Part shown: positions 23,902-32,877 of the stretch, one piece after another | How positions within the stretch are numbered: the stretch's first letter is position 1 | How the letters are laid out: each line of letters starts with the position of its first letter | Origin: Ancylostoma caninum | Lineage: Eukaryota; Nematoda; Chromadorea; Rhabditida; Ancylostomatidae | Assembly: GCA_037903475.1 (NCBI GenBank) | Contig: JBAJFG010000095.1 | Span: 186,001 to 250,000, forward strand | Direction of reading: 5' to 3' | DNA length: 64,000 nt | Position numbers and translations under genes: made by a program | Notes under the pieces: model-generated | Database searches by the model: none | What the model was told of the DNA's origin: nothing | What the model saw: the letters and a program-made list of their open reading frames with translations, nothing else

Positions 23902-24160
23902 CCTCTCCACCCTACTGGGCTGGGATTCATGAAACGATAATCAAGCAAACCCAGGCTAGCAAACCAACTCTTGCCGTCTGCGTCTCTTGGCCCTATGTAG
24001 TCAGTACGATAACCAATCACGCTAGCCATCCTTGGTTTGCCTGGTTATTGTTTCATGAATCCCAGCCCTGATGAGCCTCGGAGAGGGATATCTTGCTCTG
24101 ATTTCCACATTTTTCTTGTGTCTAGGGTTTAGGAGCGAAACACACTTTTTCGGATGTGTG
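23902..24160 (+). ncRNA. Hammerhead-ribozyme-like unit 1 (interrupted by a MITE)
   Basis: Core strands in order: CCCTA at 23910-23914 leading into CTG, then after the MITE CTGATGAG (24068-24075) with GCCTC; TGTGTC (24117-24122) followed by TAGGG; GGAGC then GAAACACAC (24132-24145). The hammerhead requirements CUGAUGA, GAAA and a GUC cleavage site are all present. CCCTA pairs with TAGGG (stem I), GCCTC pairs imperfectly with GGAGC (stem II), and CACA pairs with TGTG (stem III). An extra stem CCTCTCC (23902-23908) / GGAGAGG (24080-24086) encloses the first core strand. CACAC is also followed by a GTGTG partner at 24156. Strand order is non-canonical. Confidence 0.4.
23918..24067. mobile_element. 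150-bp MITE with 3-bp target duplication CTG
   Basis: Terminal inverted repeats GGCTGGGATTCATGAAAC and its inverse flank a 150-bp element, with CTG duplicated on both sides (23915-23917 and 24068-24070). Further internal inverse pairing: AGCAAACC... with GGTTTGCC. It has inserted exactly inside the CTACTGATGAG word of the first hammerhead-like unit; excising it restores the form seen in units 2 and 3. A 3-bp duplication suggests a PIF/Harbinger- or CACTA-like mobiliser. Confidence 0.85.
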
Positions 24161-24377
24161 ATTTTCCTACCAAGTTTCCTAATTAAAGGTGGAAGGAGTC
24201 GTCCGCTTCTGCTAAATACTATACAGGTAAGCTTAGTTTCGCTTTAATATTGATTGTGTACATGGAAAACTTTGACATGTTGTGTTTTCTCTAGATTTAT
24301 TTGTGAATTTACTTTCGATTTTTCCTTTCCACTGTGTTTCGTTTCATTTCAATTCGAAATGTTTTTGCTTCTCATTC

Positions 24378-24480
24378 ACCCTCCCCACGCTACTGATGAG
24401 CCCGAGGGAGGGGTGTTTTGTCAAGTATTGTTTTTGTGTCTAGGGTTTAGGGGCGAAACACACCTTTTTATCAAGGTGTC
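24378..24480 (+). ncRNA. Hammerhead-ribozyme-like unit 2
   Basis: CTACTGATGAG (core 24393-24399) is followed by GCCCG. TGTGTC (24435-24440) is followed by TAGGG. GGGGC then GAAA (24455-24458) then CACACC. Stem I has 3 pairs (CTA/TAG), stem II GCCC/GGGC, stem III CACA/TGTG. The enclosing stem CCCTCCC / GGGAGGG (24406-24412) differs in sequence from unit 1 but still pairs, which is compensatory evidence for RNA structure. A further hairpin ACACC ... GGTGT follows the GAAA strand. Predicted cleavage would fall after the C at 24440. Confidence 0.45.
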
Positions 24481-24633
24481 ATTCTTTTCTCAGATTTGGA
24501 GTCATGCAGCGAACCTATGCAAGAAACCATTTGGTAAAAATGATTACATTCAGTGTTGTTGCTGTGTGCTGCCATTGCATGAGCTTTTTGAGTTTCGAAG
24601 CTTGTTCCTATTTAAGTTTTCGTATTTCAGAGC

Positions 24634-24717
24634 ACTCCCTACCCTACTGATGAGCCCCGGGGAGGGTTTTGCTTTTCTAGGACATAGTTCTGTGTCTAGG
24701 GTTGGGGCGAAACACAG
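24634..24717 (+). ncRNA. Hammerhead-ribozyme-like unit 3 (best paired)
   Basis: CCCTACTGATGAG (core 24647-24653), then GCCCC. CTGTGTC (24690-24696), then TAGGG. GGGGC (24704-24708), GAAA (24709-24712) and CACAG. All three stems pair perfectly: CCCTA/TAGGG, GCCCC/GGGGC, CACAG/CTGTG. The linker between stem I and stem II strands is only TT. The order of the three core strands (CUGAUGA, GUC, GAAA) is not one of the natural circular permutations, so either a new topology, pairing between neighbouring units, or a non-ribozyme explanation applies. Confidence 0.5.
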
Positions 24718-24839
24718 TATTTGTTCTAGGGTTGCGACCATAGAACTTGTTGTTTTGTTAGTTCATCTTTTTTTTTCTTTGCAGCTTCTTTTCTTCGTCG
24801 TTTGTGCTTGTGCTTCTATGTGTTTCTAACAATTTTCTT

Positions 24840-25090
24840 TTCTGTTCTATGTAGTTTGTGCTGCGAGTTTGCACTTTTTGGATGGGACAACCCCGAAATT
24901 ATCCTTTCTTGTGCTTTTCTTAATAGCATAAAAAATTTCGTGCTGGTTGTATTTGATGTACACATGCATAAAGATAATTCCTAACCTTCTGAAGTACGGA
25001 TAGATGATGTGATACATATAGCGCGAATATCAGTTCAACGCGTAGCACGGTGTGAACCTGTTTTTCAACCAGGTGTTTTGTTCCAGTCTA
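24840..25090 (+). other. Leader region of the transposase gene
   Basis: T-rich sequence continuing from the repeat tract into the start codon at 25095. No distinct promoter motif recognised. Confidence 0.3.
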
Positions 25091-25094
25091 CGCA

Positions 25095-28000
25095 ATGGTT
25101 AGAACGTGTGCAATGTGTGGAAGTGCTTTGTCTGGGAACAAGTGGCGTTGGATGTTCACGAATAAAAATCAAAGTGCTACTCTGCTCTCAGCGCTGCTCG
25201 CCAGTTACAGTGTGAACATCGAGTTGATGAAGAGGGTCTTTACGCAATCCTCTAAACGTATGAAAATGTGTCGTGATCACTTCATTGATGCAGTAAGTGA
25301 AGATCAGTTCTTTGTGGCTCAAAAAACAGGATAATGCTTCACATAGGCACAGTTCATCGGTGCAGAAATGATGCTGGCAGGCTTCAAGTTCCCCGATTCC
25401 GATGAGCTGAGTGCGGTTAAAGTTGTCTACCCTGAGGACGTCCCCGCCGCACTTGTAGACCGCCTCAATGTATACCTTCGTAAATTCGATGTAGGCAAAT
25501 CTTCATCACACGAGTTTTGTGACCTGCATTTGATTGTGCCTAATGTAGGACGAACTCACTCTGACTGCAGCCGAGGTGGGAGTATTCATTCAAGACTCTA
25601 TTAGAAAATATTACACTCCTTCTGGATGGATGGTAGAGAGAACGAGAGGGAGGAGTTCAAGCGCAGCAGTTATGAAGGGTCCAATTTATGAGGAGGTGCA
25701 CTTCATTCGAGTCATGCGAAAATACAAACAGGCTTGGAATAAGTTTAGATGGATTATGCGCCAAATGATGCTGGCGAAGAAAACATGGATGCAGAGCAAA
25801 ATACCAATACTGGCAGTTGTCAAGTGAAGAAAGAAGTAGATAGTAAAGAAGATAGACCCCTCACTGTTTTCGACAGGAATTAACTCTCTCGAATCTGCGG
25901 ACGAAATGCTGAACTGCTTCTGAGCCGACGTCTCCTGTGGCTTCTCCGGTATATGAAATCTTCATCTAGTTTTCAGAAGTTTGTAGATGGAATAATGCTA
26001 AGTCAGTAAGAGCTTCTAGAACCCCTCACTGTTTTCGACAGGAATTAACTCTCTCGAATCTGCGGACGAAATGCTGGACGAAACTGTGAACATACCAGAG
26101 ACAGACCCGTCTCTTCTGGATACTTTCTTCCTTGTCCAAGAAGTAATGCTAATGCAGCTATTCATGGTATGCCAGCAATGTTCTGCGAGATTATCCCCAC
26201 ATAGAGTTGGGCTCACAGCAGTGGGAACAACTCCCGTGGTACACTATTACTGCCCGCGCTGCTTCTTGCAAAAAGGTGGTACTAGACGATGGGAGGGGCA
26301 GCGTCGAGCTGTAGAACATACTCATGAGCGGGCTTTTTTGGGGAACATCCTGGCCGTCTTTCAGCTGTCACCACAGGGACTCGGTTCATAGTAGGTTTAC
26401 AGAACTGCCTCTAAGTTTGTATTTATTAATTTTCTAACTTGTGTATATCAGGAACTAAAACGGTGGGCAACTCAGCTGCGTCTCTCATTTATTTCGGATT
26501 CCGTCTTTTGGAAGTGGTTCAAGTGGTGTAAGTCAGCTACAGAGAAAGTTTATCTTGATCATCAACTGAAAGTGTTAGATGTGATACGCAGCAAGTACGA
26601 GGTAAAGGCTAGTTTTTCAAGTAGTCACCCACAAATGAAATGAAGATTGGTGACTTAGGGAACCGAGGGTCTTCACCTCGCTGCAGATGGTGCGTTCGAT
26701 AGCCGAGGGTATAGTGCGTTGATTGGGAAGGTAGTCATGGTAGATTCGAGGACCAGCTTGATCTTTCACACAGAAGTGTTACATCGGTGCGAAACGAGTG
26801 CGTGCACGTTATACGTTTATAAGCAATTATAGTTTTGTAAAGAATCGTTGTAAACATCCATTATGCTCAGATGGCAGCAGCTCTCAGATGGAAGTGGAGG
26901 GACTGCGTCGACTGTTGCGCTGGCTATCGGCAGATAAATGGAAGATCTCGTCCATCACAACAGATCGAAACAGATCTTTTCCGGCACTTCTAGATGAAAT
27001 GAAGGTAGAAATAGGTGACGTGCAGCATTTTTGGGATGGATCGCACCTAGTAAAATGGTTCGGCAATAACCTAAGGAAGGTTGGGTGAATTGAGTCACAT
27101 CTGAATAGAGAGGGATTGTTTGGATATGAATTTGTAGGAGGCTAAGTATCGAAGCTGTGCACCTCTCATTGTTTGGTATGAGAAGTTGAAAACTCATATG
27201 TGTAAGGCAATAGAAATTGGGGAAGGAGAGGATAAGACACATCTTTAATACGTGCCTCAAACACGTTCAAGATGTGCACGTGTGGCCGAAGATGAGTGAT
27301 GCGTCCCCTGTTTGTCGCCATCCACTTTTCTCTTTTTACATTGTTTTCAGGAAGATGCCACAGGACCATATACTGCATGTGGTCATGCACGGCTGGAAGG
27401 TACCACCAGAACGAGACCAGAAGTCATCAGCAAGAGGACTGCTGCATTTGAACGACTAGAACGGCTTGTCTTGAACGAGATCTTGCAAAGGGATTTGGCC
27501 AAAGCCAGCCATCGTGGAGGAACCTCGGTCTGCGAGTCAAAGAACGCGCTGGACAGGCTCTATTGTAGGAAGAAAATTTTGTAGTGAGTACCATCACTTC
27601 ATTTTGACTTTGCAGTGCGAAAGAAAGATTGATCATTGATTCAGCCCTCTCTTCACGTACAAGCTTTACGCAATGCTGTTAACGATGCACTTCAACACGC
27701 TCAGGCTTGCGGAGATAGCTGGTGAAAGGGAGGAACAGCGAGTTATTGAAATCCGGCGCAAGTTCTTCTCAAGATCTTCTCGCATGATATTCAAGGCCCC
27801 GGTACAACATCTCTGGCGAGATCAGATTGTGCAGGCTGTTCTCGAAGCTCGTCGACGGCATCATGAAGATCCGGCTGCTGCAGTAAACCTTCAAGATGAA
27901 GAGTTGAACATTCAAGAGATGATCGATGCCGAGAATGCGTTTGAAGGTGGAGAACCTGAGGATATATTTGACTCACTCAGCTGCTCAGATGACGAAGAAG

Positions 28001-28167
28001 AGTACGAAGAGGAACCCCATTGGAGGAACTCTGAGTGGATAGCGTTTTTTAGTGGATTAAATAGTATTGAACACGCAATAAATCTGAATATGCATTCGCT
28101 GAATACATACTTTGATACGCTGAGTACGAAAATGGCAACCATTTCGCAAGAAATATTGATTTATTGA
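25095..28167 (+). CDS. Kolobok-like DDE transposase gene, multi-exon, decayed in places
   Basis: Resembles Kolobok-superfamily transposases. Exons readable with phase agreement: 25095-25292 (Cys/His N-terminus, CAMCG ... CRDHF), 25353-25518, 25571-25695, about 25750, 26041-26390 (CQQC ... YYCPRC zinc-binding pairs), 26452-26601, 26659-26797, 26871-27079, 27138-27309, 27351-27583 and 27645-28167. Introns are 52-73 bp where clear. Candidate catalytic residues: first Asp in ADGAFDSRGYSA (about 26685), second in ITTDRN (about 26960), Glu in CESKNALDRLYC (about 27533). A frameshift near 27235-27247 and an unresolved junction at 26390/26452 suggest an inactive or misassembled copy. The C-terminus is acidic (DDEEEYEEE). 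Kolobok elements integrate at TTAA, matching the MITEs here. Element ends were not found. Confidence 0.7.
25856..26076 (+). repeat. 56-bp direct duplication around an exon boundary
   Basis: 25856-25911 and 26021-26076 are identical over 56 bp, starting ACCCCTCACTGTTTTCGACAG and ending GACGAAATGCTG. Each copy carries a splice acceptor (TTTTCGACAG) plus the start of the next exon, so the transposase gene has two competing acceptors 165 bp apart. Only the downstream copy continues into the long open exon. Confidence 0.85.
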
Positions 28168-28169
28168 TT

Positions 28170-28400
28170 TTATCGATCTTTCCAATTTTCGCTCGCGAGT
28201 TAGCATCCCAGAACAATCATCACGATCGCTTGAGGAATCGAAGATTTTCTAAGCACATTTGGGTTTCATGAAGCTTTCTCCTCTTATTATGCTCCATTTT
28301 TTCGCAGACTCATCTCGGAGTGACGCTATTCCAAGCATAGCAATTCTGTCGTGCTTTGAGAAAGTTTCGCTTTACAATATAACTCCCTGGAAAGCAGTAT
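28170..28400. other. Downstream flank of the transposase gene
   Basis: No terminal inverted repeat, poly(A) signal or other feature recognised. Confidence 0.3.
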
Positions 28401-28404
28401 AGAG

Positions 28405-28600
28405 TGTTGCATTCGAATGATTTTCATTTGAATACTCGAATGAACGAATATTTTGGAATCGCCGAATATCCGAATGCTCGAATAAACACATATTTCGAAA
28501 TTGTCGCATACTCGAATATTTTGAGGTGGTCGAATTTTCGGATATCCGAATAGTTCGAATATTTAATCTTTTCGAATATTTGAGTGTTCGAATATTAGAC
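28405..28600. repeat. Degenerate CGAATA simple repeat
   Basis: Many TCGAATA / CGAATAT words separated by 5-10 bases, with partial self-complementarity (TTCGAA centres). A low-complexity, palindrome-rich tract with no coding potential. Confidence 0.8.
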
Positions 28601-28959
28601 TAATTACACCTAAATATGGAGCGCAGTTCGCAGTAACTAGTTTGAATTTAGAACTTTTTTCACGAGGATTGGTAGGAAATCTTCCACGATTTCAATTGTA
28701 AGGCAGATAATTTATGAAGTAGTGAGCACGAAATTCCAGTTCAGTGAAAGGAGTGAAATATATACATAAGGGTGAAATATGTATATAAAAATTCATCGGT
28801 ATAGTCTGTTCCAACCGCGATGATAGTTGAGTAACCGTGCGGACAGCCTGTTTTTCTCTCATTGCTCTCCAACTGGTGCACACTTCCCTGCGCTCTTTAT
28901 CTCTCTGCTGTCTTCCCAACTATTGTCGGTGGTGGAACGCACTATACTTGTGTTCACTC

Positions 28960-29530
28960 TTATTTTTCTCCTGCTGCAAAGAAATTACTGTTAGTTTCTG
29001 CATCCACCTACCGTGACCCATGAGTAGACACGCTCTAGACGACTTTGTGTCATAATTCAAATAGACAGATGAGATTCAAGTTGCTAGGAGAGTTCGGACT
29101 TTTGATGAGAACATTCACGGCTTCCATTTGGGTAAGCAGGGTCCATTCTCACGAATGGGCGGCTCTATACGCTTTGCAGCGTGCTTGGCAATTCGGAAAT
29201 GACTGTGGCAAGTCCGAGATTTCAAAGATGTATATGCAGTTCACTAAGAACCATCACAAAAGTAGGCAATTTCTTCTATTTGTTTCTTTTTCTCCGAATG
29301 AGTTATATAAACAAGTCGGAAGCAAATGTTGACCGCTTCAAGTTATTTCGCCCTCATTCCATTTCATAGCACTACTTACCAATCACTGTAGCAATGACAA
29401 AAGCAGAAAATACAGAGAACGTTCCAGCTCTATTTGGATAGGATATGTGGTAGTGCATATCTTTCTTCTTATCTTTGTATATTGTCCTCCCCGCCGGCAA
29501 CAATCCGCCTGAAACAGCGCTCGCTTTCAT
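28960..29530 (-). CDS. Small 54-residue hydrophobic protein gene, two exons
   Basis: I do not recognise the family. Exon 1 is 29380-29530 and begins ATGAAAGCG about 12 bases after TCTATTCCAG, a plausible trans-splice acceptor. It encodes MKASAVSGGLLPAGR, a basic stretch YKDKKKDMHYH, then a hydrophobic segment GTFSVFSAFVIATVI. It ends at a good donor (G/GTAAGT). The best downstream acceptor, TAATTTCTTTGCAG, gives a 14-nt exon 28960-28973 ending in TAA, for 54 residues total with phase preserved. A short basic head followed by one membrane-length segment resembles small mitochondrial inner-membrane subunits, but that is only shape. Exon 1 is well supported; exon 2 is uncertain. Confidence 0.5.
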
Positions 29531-29539
29531 ACATGTGCT

Positions 29540-30445
29540 AATCTGGAATAGAGAACGTTGAATTGAGAGATTGAATTCTGTAAGCAATAAATTCTTGCAG
29601 CATGATTGGCAAACCTTAGAAAATAAAAAAGAACTTGAAAAAAAAGAGAAAATTATTGGTGTTTCGTATGAAGAGAACAGCGAAAGGTTTTTGCACTTGC
29701 TCAAAGCGTTACTCTCCCCCACTCACCAGGAACTTGGGGTGGAGCAGCAGCCACCATTCTTTCTTCCAGTTTTCTTCAATATCGCTTGCATCAAGTTGAC
29801 CTATCATTTCTTTCCATAGACTTTCTTTACATACAGGAGGTAAAGTTATCGCTGTTTGTTGTGGATGATAAATATGTAGGTTGTGCCACATTTTATCTGT
29901 AGTAGTGTTTCGCTCTTTGTTCTCGACTAGCAATGGCCTTTTTTTCTTTTGTTTTGCAGGAAATCGAGGAGCATTATTCTGATAACGCTGGAGCCATTGT
30001 GTTAAATAACCCGGTCTTGCGAAAACTACATATTCTTGGTTTGCCTTAGCACAAATAATTTTTTGTCAATGTGTACCATCGCGCGATGTGTATCATCATT
30101 TCATTTTGCGTTCTTTCCCTTAATTTTTCCTCCAGGGAACCTCTCACAAAGAAAGTGCACGAGCACCTGTAACCACAGAGGTAGAAACGAGACATCTAAG
30201 TTTGGAAGTATTACCCAATATGATGTTACTGTGTGTACATACATCAGTTTTGCCTAACGGTCCTGAGAAGCTCGGTAGAGTTTGTCTATTACTGCTATAC
30301 GCGTTAATGAATTACGATGGCAACGACGAATTGATCGAACGGCCAAGTACGTAGGTAACGCATTGCTTTTTTCCTGCCTGTGCCTCATGTATTTTACCTT
30401 TTTGATCTTGGCAGGAGTAGTTTTGACAGTTGGAACACATCAGAG
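29540..30445. other. No gene recognised
   Basis: Upstream side of the small minus-strand gene. No supported features between its presumed trans-splice site and the mariner relic. Confidence 0.4.
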
Positions 30446-30451
30446 CATGTA

Positions 30452-31334
30452 TTAGGGTGGTCAGAAAGTCTTGAGCCGATTTTTTGAAGGTTCCAGAACT
30501 TTTGATTATTGATCGGTACCCATGACCTACCATGTGGTAATCGTAGACCAAACTCGGGGCTTCTCCATAGTAGGCATATATAGCCGGATTGGCTTTCCTA
30601 ACTTTAATTACGACGTCAATTCCAAAAGAGGTCCTCCTACCCAAGATCAGTTTTTCCTTCATTGACCACACCGAAAGGAGTTTTTGGAATAACTAATTAC
30701 TGAAGATGAGAGTTGTGTCCTCTACGATTCTAACATACATCTTGCCATGTGGCTCCGTCGAGCAGAAGATCCACCAAATCGAACCCCCACCCAAACAGGT
30801 GTTTCCTTTGCTACCTCTGGAATTCGCCAGGAATGTCGTATTATAAGCTGCTCCCGAAAACATACATGGTCATCAGTAACACATACGCCAATCAGTTCCG
30901 GAAGGTCGCGGATGCTGTTCGAGAAAAACGGCCAAGACGAGTTTTTTGTACACCTACGCCATGGTGACGCTAGGCCCCATTTTGCTTAAGGGACCCCTGA
31001 AAAATAGGAGGAGCTGGGTTAGGACACGCTTCCCCACTTACCGTATTCTCCTGACGTTGCCGCTTCTGACTTTCACTTATTTCATCCCCTCGAGGCATTC
31101 CTGGCTAAGAAAAAACTCACCAAAGTTGACCATGCTGAAACGGAGGTCGGCGATTTCTTTGGCTCCCAGTCTTCCCATTCCTGGCAAAAGGGGACCGCTG
31201 ACCTGCCCATTAGGTGGGACACAGCATTGACTAACTGTGGCTATTATATTGTTGAGCAAATTCCACTGTGGGCTGAGTAATAAAATAAAGCGCAAAAAAG
31301 TCCAAAACGGCTCAAGACTTTCTGACCACCCTAA
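30452..31334 (+). mobile_element. Mariner-family DNA transposon relic, 883 bp
   Basis: Flanked by TA duplications (30450-30451, 31335-31336). Inverted ends of at least 27 bp begin TTAGGGTGGTCAGAAAGTCT. A full mariner is about 1.3 kb, so roughly 400 bp, mostly the N-terminal DNA-binding part, is missing. Remnants of the transposase lie between about 30690 and 31250 in broken frames. Confidence 0.9.
30690..31270 (+). pseudogene. Mariner transposase catalytic region, broken
   Basis: Reads ITEDESCVLYDS near 30705 (first catalytic Asp box), AMWLRRAED, CYLWNSPGMSYYKLLPK (the expected D of the WWDxxG box is Asn here), ANQFRKVADAVREKRP, then a degraded region around ARPHFAKGPL (the expected HDNARPH box), YSPDVAASDFHLF-like text spread over frames, and FLAKKKLTKVDHAETEVGDFF. 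This is the order of a mariner D,D34D transposase. At least three frame changes, plus the second Asp replaced by Asn, mean it cannot be active. Confidence 0.8.
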
Positions 31335-31479
31335 TATTAGCGCATAGACTACGAAACATTCTCCTCATCTAAGACGTAGTATTTTCTACTTTCGTCTATT
31401 TTACATACATGTATTTAACATATATACGTACAGAGATGAGCGGATACGAGATTTTCCACGACCCTCATAACGGCGCGGA

Positions 31480-31540
31480 CAACGGATAGGCCAAAATTGA
31501 CCGGATATCGGATTCCGGATAACGGATAACGGATAAGTGC
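31480..31540 (+). repeat. GGATAAC short tandem repeat
   Basis: CCGGATATCGGATTCCGGATAAC followed by further GGATAACGGATAA copies: a short-period subterminal repeat of the composite's left end. A related word set is at 35435-35490. Confidence 0.6.
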
Positions 31541-32130
31541 TCCAGATGCTATAAGACACCATATTCATTGTTGCGAAATCAAAATGAGTGAGAAGTACCT
31601 GCGAGATCCGTGTACTTCACCTATGAAGACATTGAGAACTAATGTTTCTGCCAATGGAGACTGTTTTGAAGTCTGATGAGTTTTTAACATATTTTGCGTC
31701 ACCAAAACTATACGAAAATTTGAGCTCTTCACAATTGGTGGCCTACTAACAGCATTAAAAGTTTCTCTGACAACTGTGCAGCAGGAAAGAAGCCCGGAAG
31801 GCGAAGTGGTTCATGTAGAAACGATGGCAGCAACGGTTCGCAGTTGCTGGCCTCCTCCCTTCGACTGCTGCTCAAGCTTTCGTTCCCTTAGCTGCAACTG
31901 CTGAGGGATGGCAGCAATTGAAGGGAGGATGGCAGCAACTGGCAACGGTAGCTGCTAGGGTTTCTATTTGGACCATTACGCCGTTCGGGGTGCGGTCGTG
32001 CTGCACGGTTATCAGAGTTAGTGCACGGGTAATTTTTTGTCCATTCTGTACTTCTTGAAAGGGAGGCCATCCTCTGTTGAGAAAGTGCAAAATGAAGCTA
32101 ATGAAGCTACTGTTTTCGGCCTTATCCGAA

Positions 32131-32168
32131 CCAGGGTCAAGCGATCCGAACCAGGGTCAAGCGTGTGT
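32131..32168 (+). repeat. 20-bp tandem duplication
   Basis: ATCCGAACCAGGGTCAAGCG is repeated twice head to tail. Confidence 0.85.
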
Positions 32169-32183
32169 TGATAAATTATCAAC

Positions 32184-32237
32184 GGGGGGGGGGTCGTATA
32201 GTGGGCGGATCAAAGGGGGGTCGTGGAGGTGGGGGAT
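32184..32237 (+). other. G-rich tract, G-quadruplex candidate
   Basis: Four or more runs of three to ten G (one of about ten, then GGG, GGGGGG, GGGGG) within about 55 bases, separated by short loops. A second long G run follows at 33187-33204. Such tracts can fold as G-quadruplexes and are prone to assembly error. Confidence 0.55.
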
Positions 32238-32530
32238 CGTGGCTATAGTGGAGAATTTGTGTATTTCATTGAGTATAACAGTAGTGCAGCTATGTCTCGG
32301 ACCAAGGCCGAATTTCGGACAGTTTCAATATTTGTTCATACGTACTGCCAGTCCTGCTCTTCCCTCGAAGAGGAAAAAAAGTCTCGTTATGGACACTATC
32401 CATATGTGCTTTGCCTCCAAGTTTCAGCTCTCCAGCCTTAATAGAAAAGATTCAACACAAGAATTACGGAAGTGATGTTTAGTCGATAGAAATGGCCATT
32501 TTCACTTGTTTCCATCGAGTAGATCGAAGC

Positions 32531-32611
32531 AGGAAGAATGACAACTGCGGGGAAGATAACCACACTGCTTCAGGAAGAATGACAACTGCGGGGAAGATAA
32601 CCACACTGCTT
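32531..32611 (+). repeat. 41-bp tandem duplication
   Basis: AGGAAGAATGACAACTGCGG and the following 21 bases occur twice head to tail without visible mismatch, indicating a recent event. Confidence 0.9.
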
Positions 32612-32654
32612 CCTTTGACTAATTAAACTTTAGAAAAAAAAGACACCTCTTCTC

Positions 32655-32712
32655 ACCACCTGCTGCTATTCATGTCCAACTCACCACGTTGCCTGCTATT
32701 CATGTCCAACTA
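32655..32712 (+). repeat. Short direct duplication
   Basis: TGCTATTCATGTCCAACT occurs twice with a 16-base spacer, within 50 bp of the 41-bp duplication. Confidence 0.8.
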
Positions 32713-32877
32713 CAATCATGCCTCCGATCAAGTCAAAATTTTAGGTGAAAAATTTTGCACGCGCGTACTACCAGTCCTGCCCAGTCCTGCAATCTGATTT
32801 AGTGTCCTTTCATGCACTACGTCTGATTATCTCGAGCCCACTACAAGCACACTTTATTTTAAGTCGTGCAAAAATTT

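Larger units (their letters stand above)
22810..24226 (+). other. Chain of short exon-like segments in a pyrimidine-rich tract
   Basis: At least six short segments are each bounded by a good nematode 3' splice site and 5' splice site: 22810-22859 (TTCCAG / GTGAGT), 23034-23077 (TTTCAG / GTAAGT), 23242-23291 (TTACAG / GTGAGT), 23421-23468 (AACCAG / GTGGGT), 23676-23749 (TTTCAG / GTGCGT) and 24189-24226 (TTAAAG / GTAAGC). The spacers are T-rich, with recurring GCATTGATTATG-like words, so the units look like diverged tandem repeats about 200-320 bp long. The segments do not join into a clear protein frame. I infer spliced non-coding leader exons, possibly of the transposase gene starting at 25095, or splice-site mimicry within a repeat. 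Confidence 0.45.

Noticed and set aside
24066..24720. Box C/D snoRNAs (TGATGA resembles box C)
   Set aside because: A CTGA box D is not consistently placed in the three units, whereas GAAA, GTC and all hammerhead partners are.
22997..24829. Long Phe-rich open frames
   Set aside because: They run through T-rich spacer between exon-like segments; composition alone explains them.
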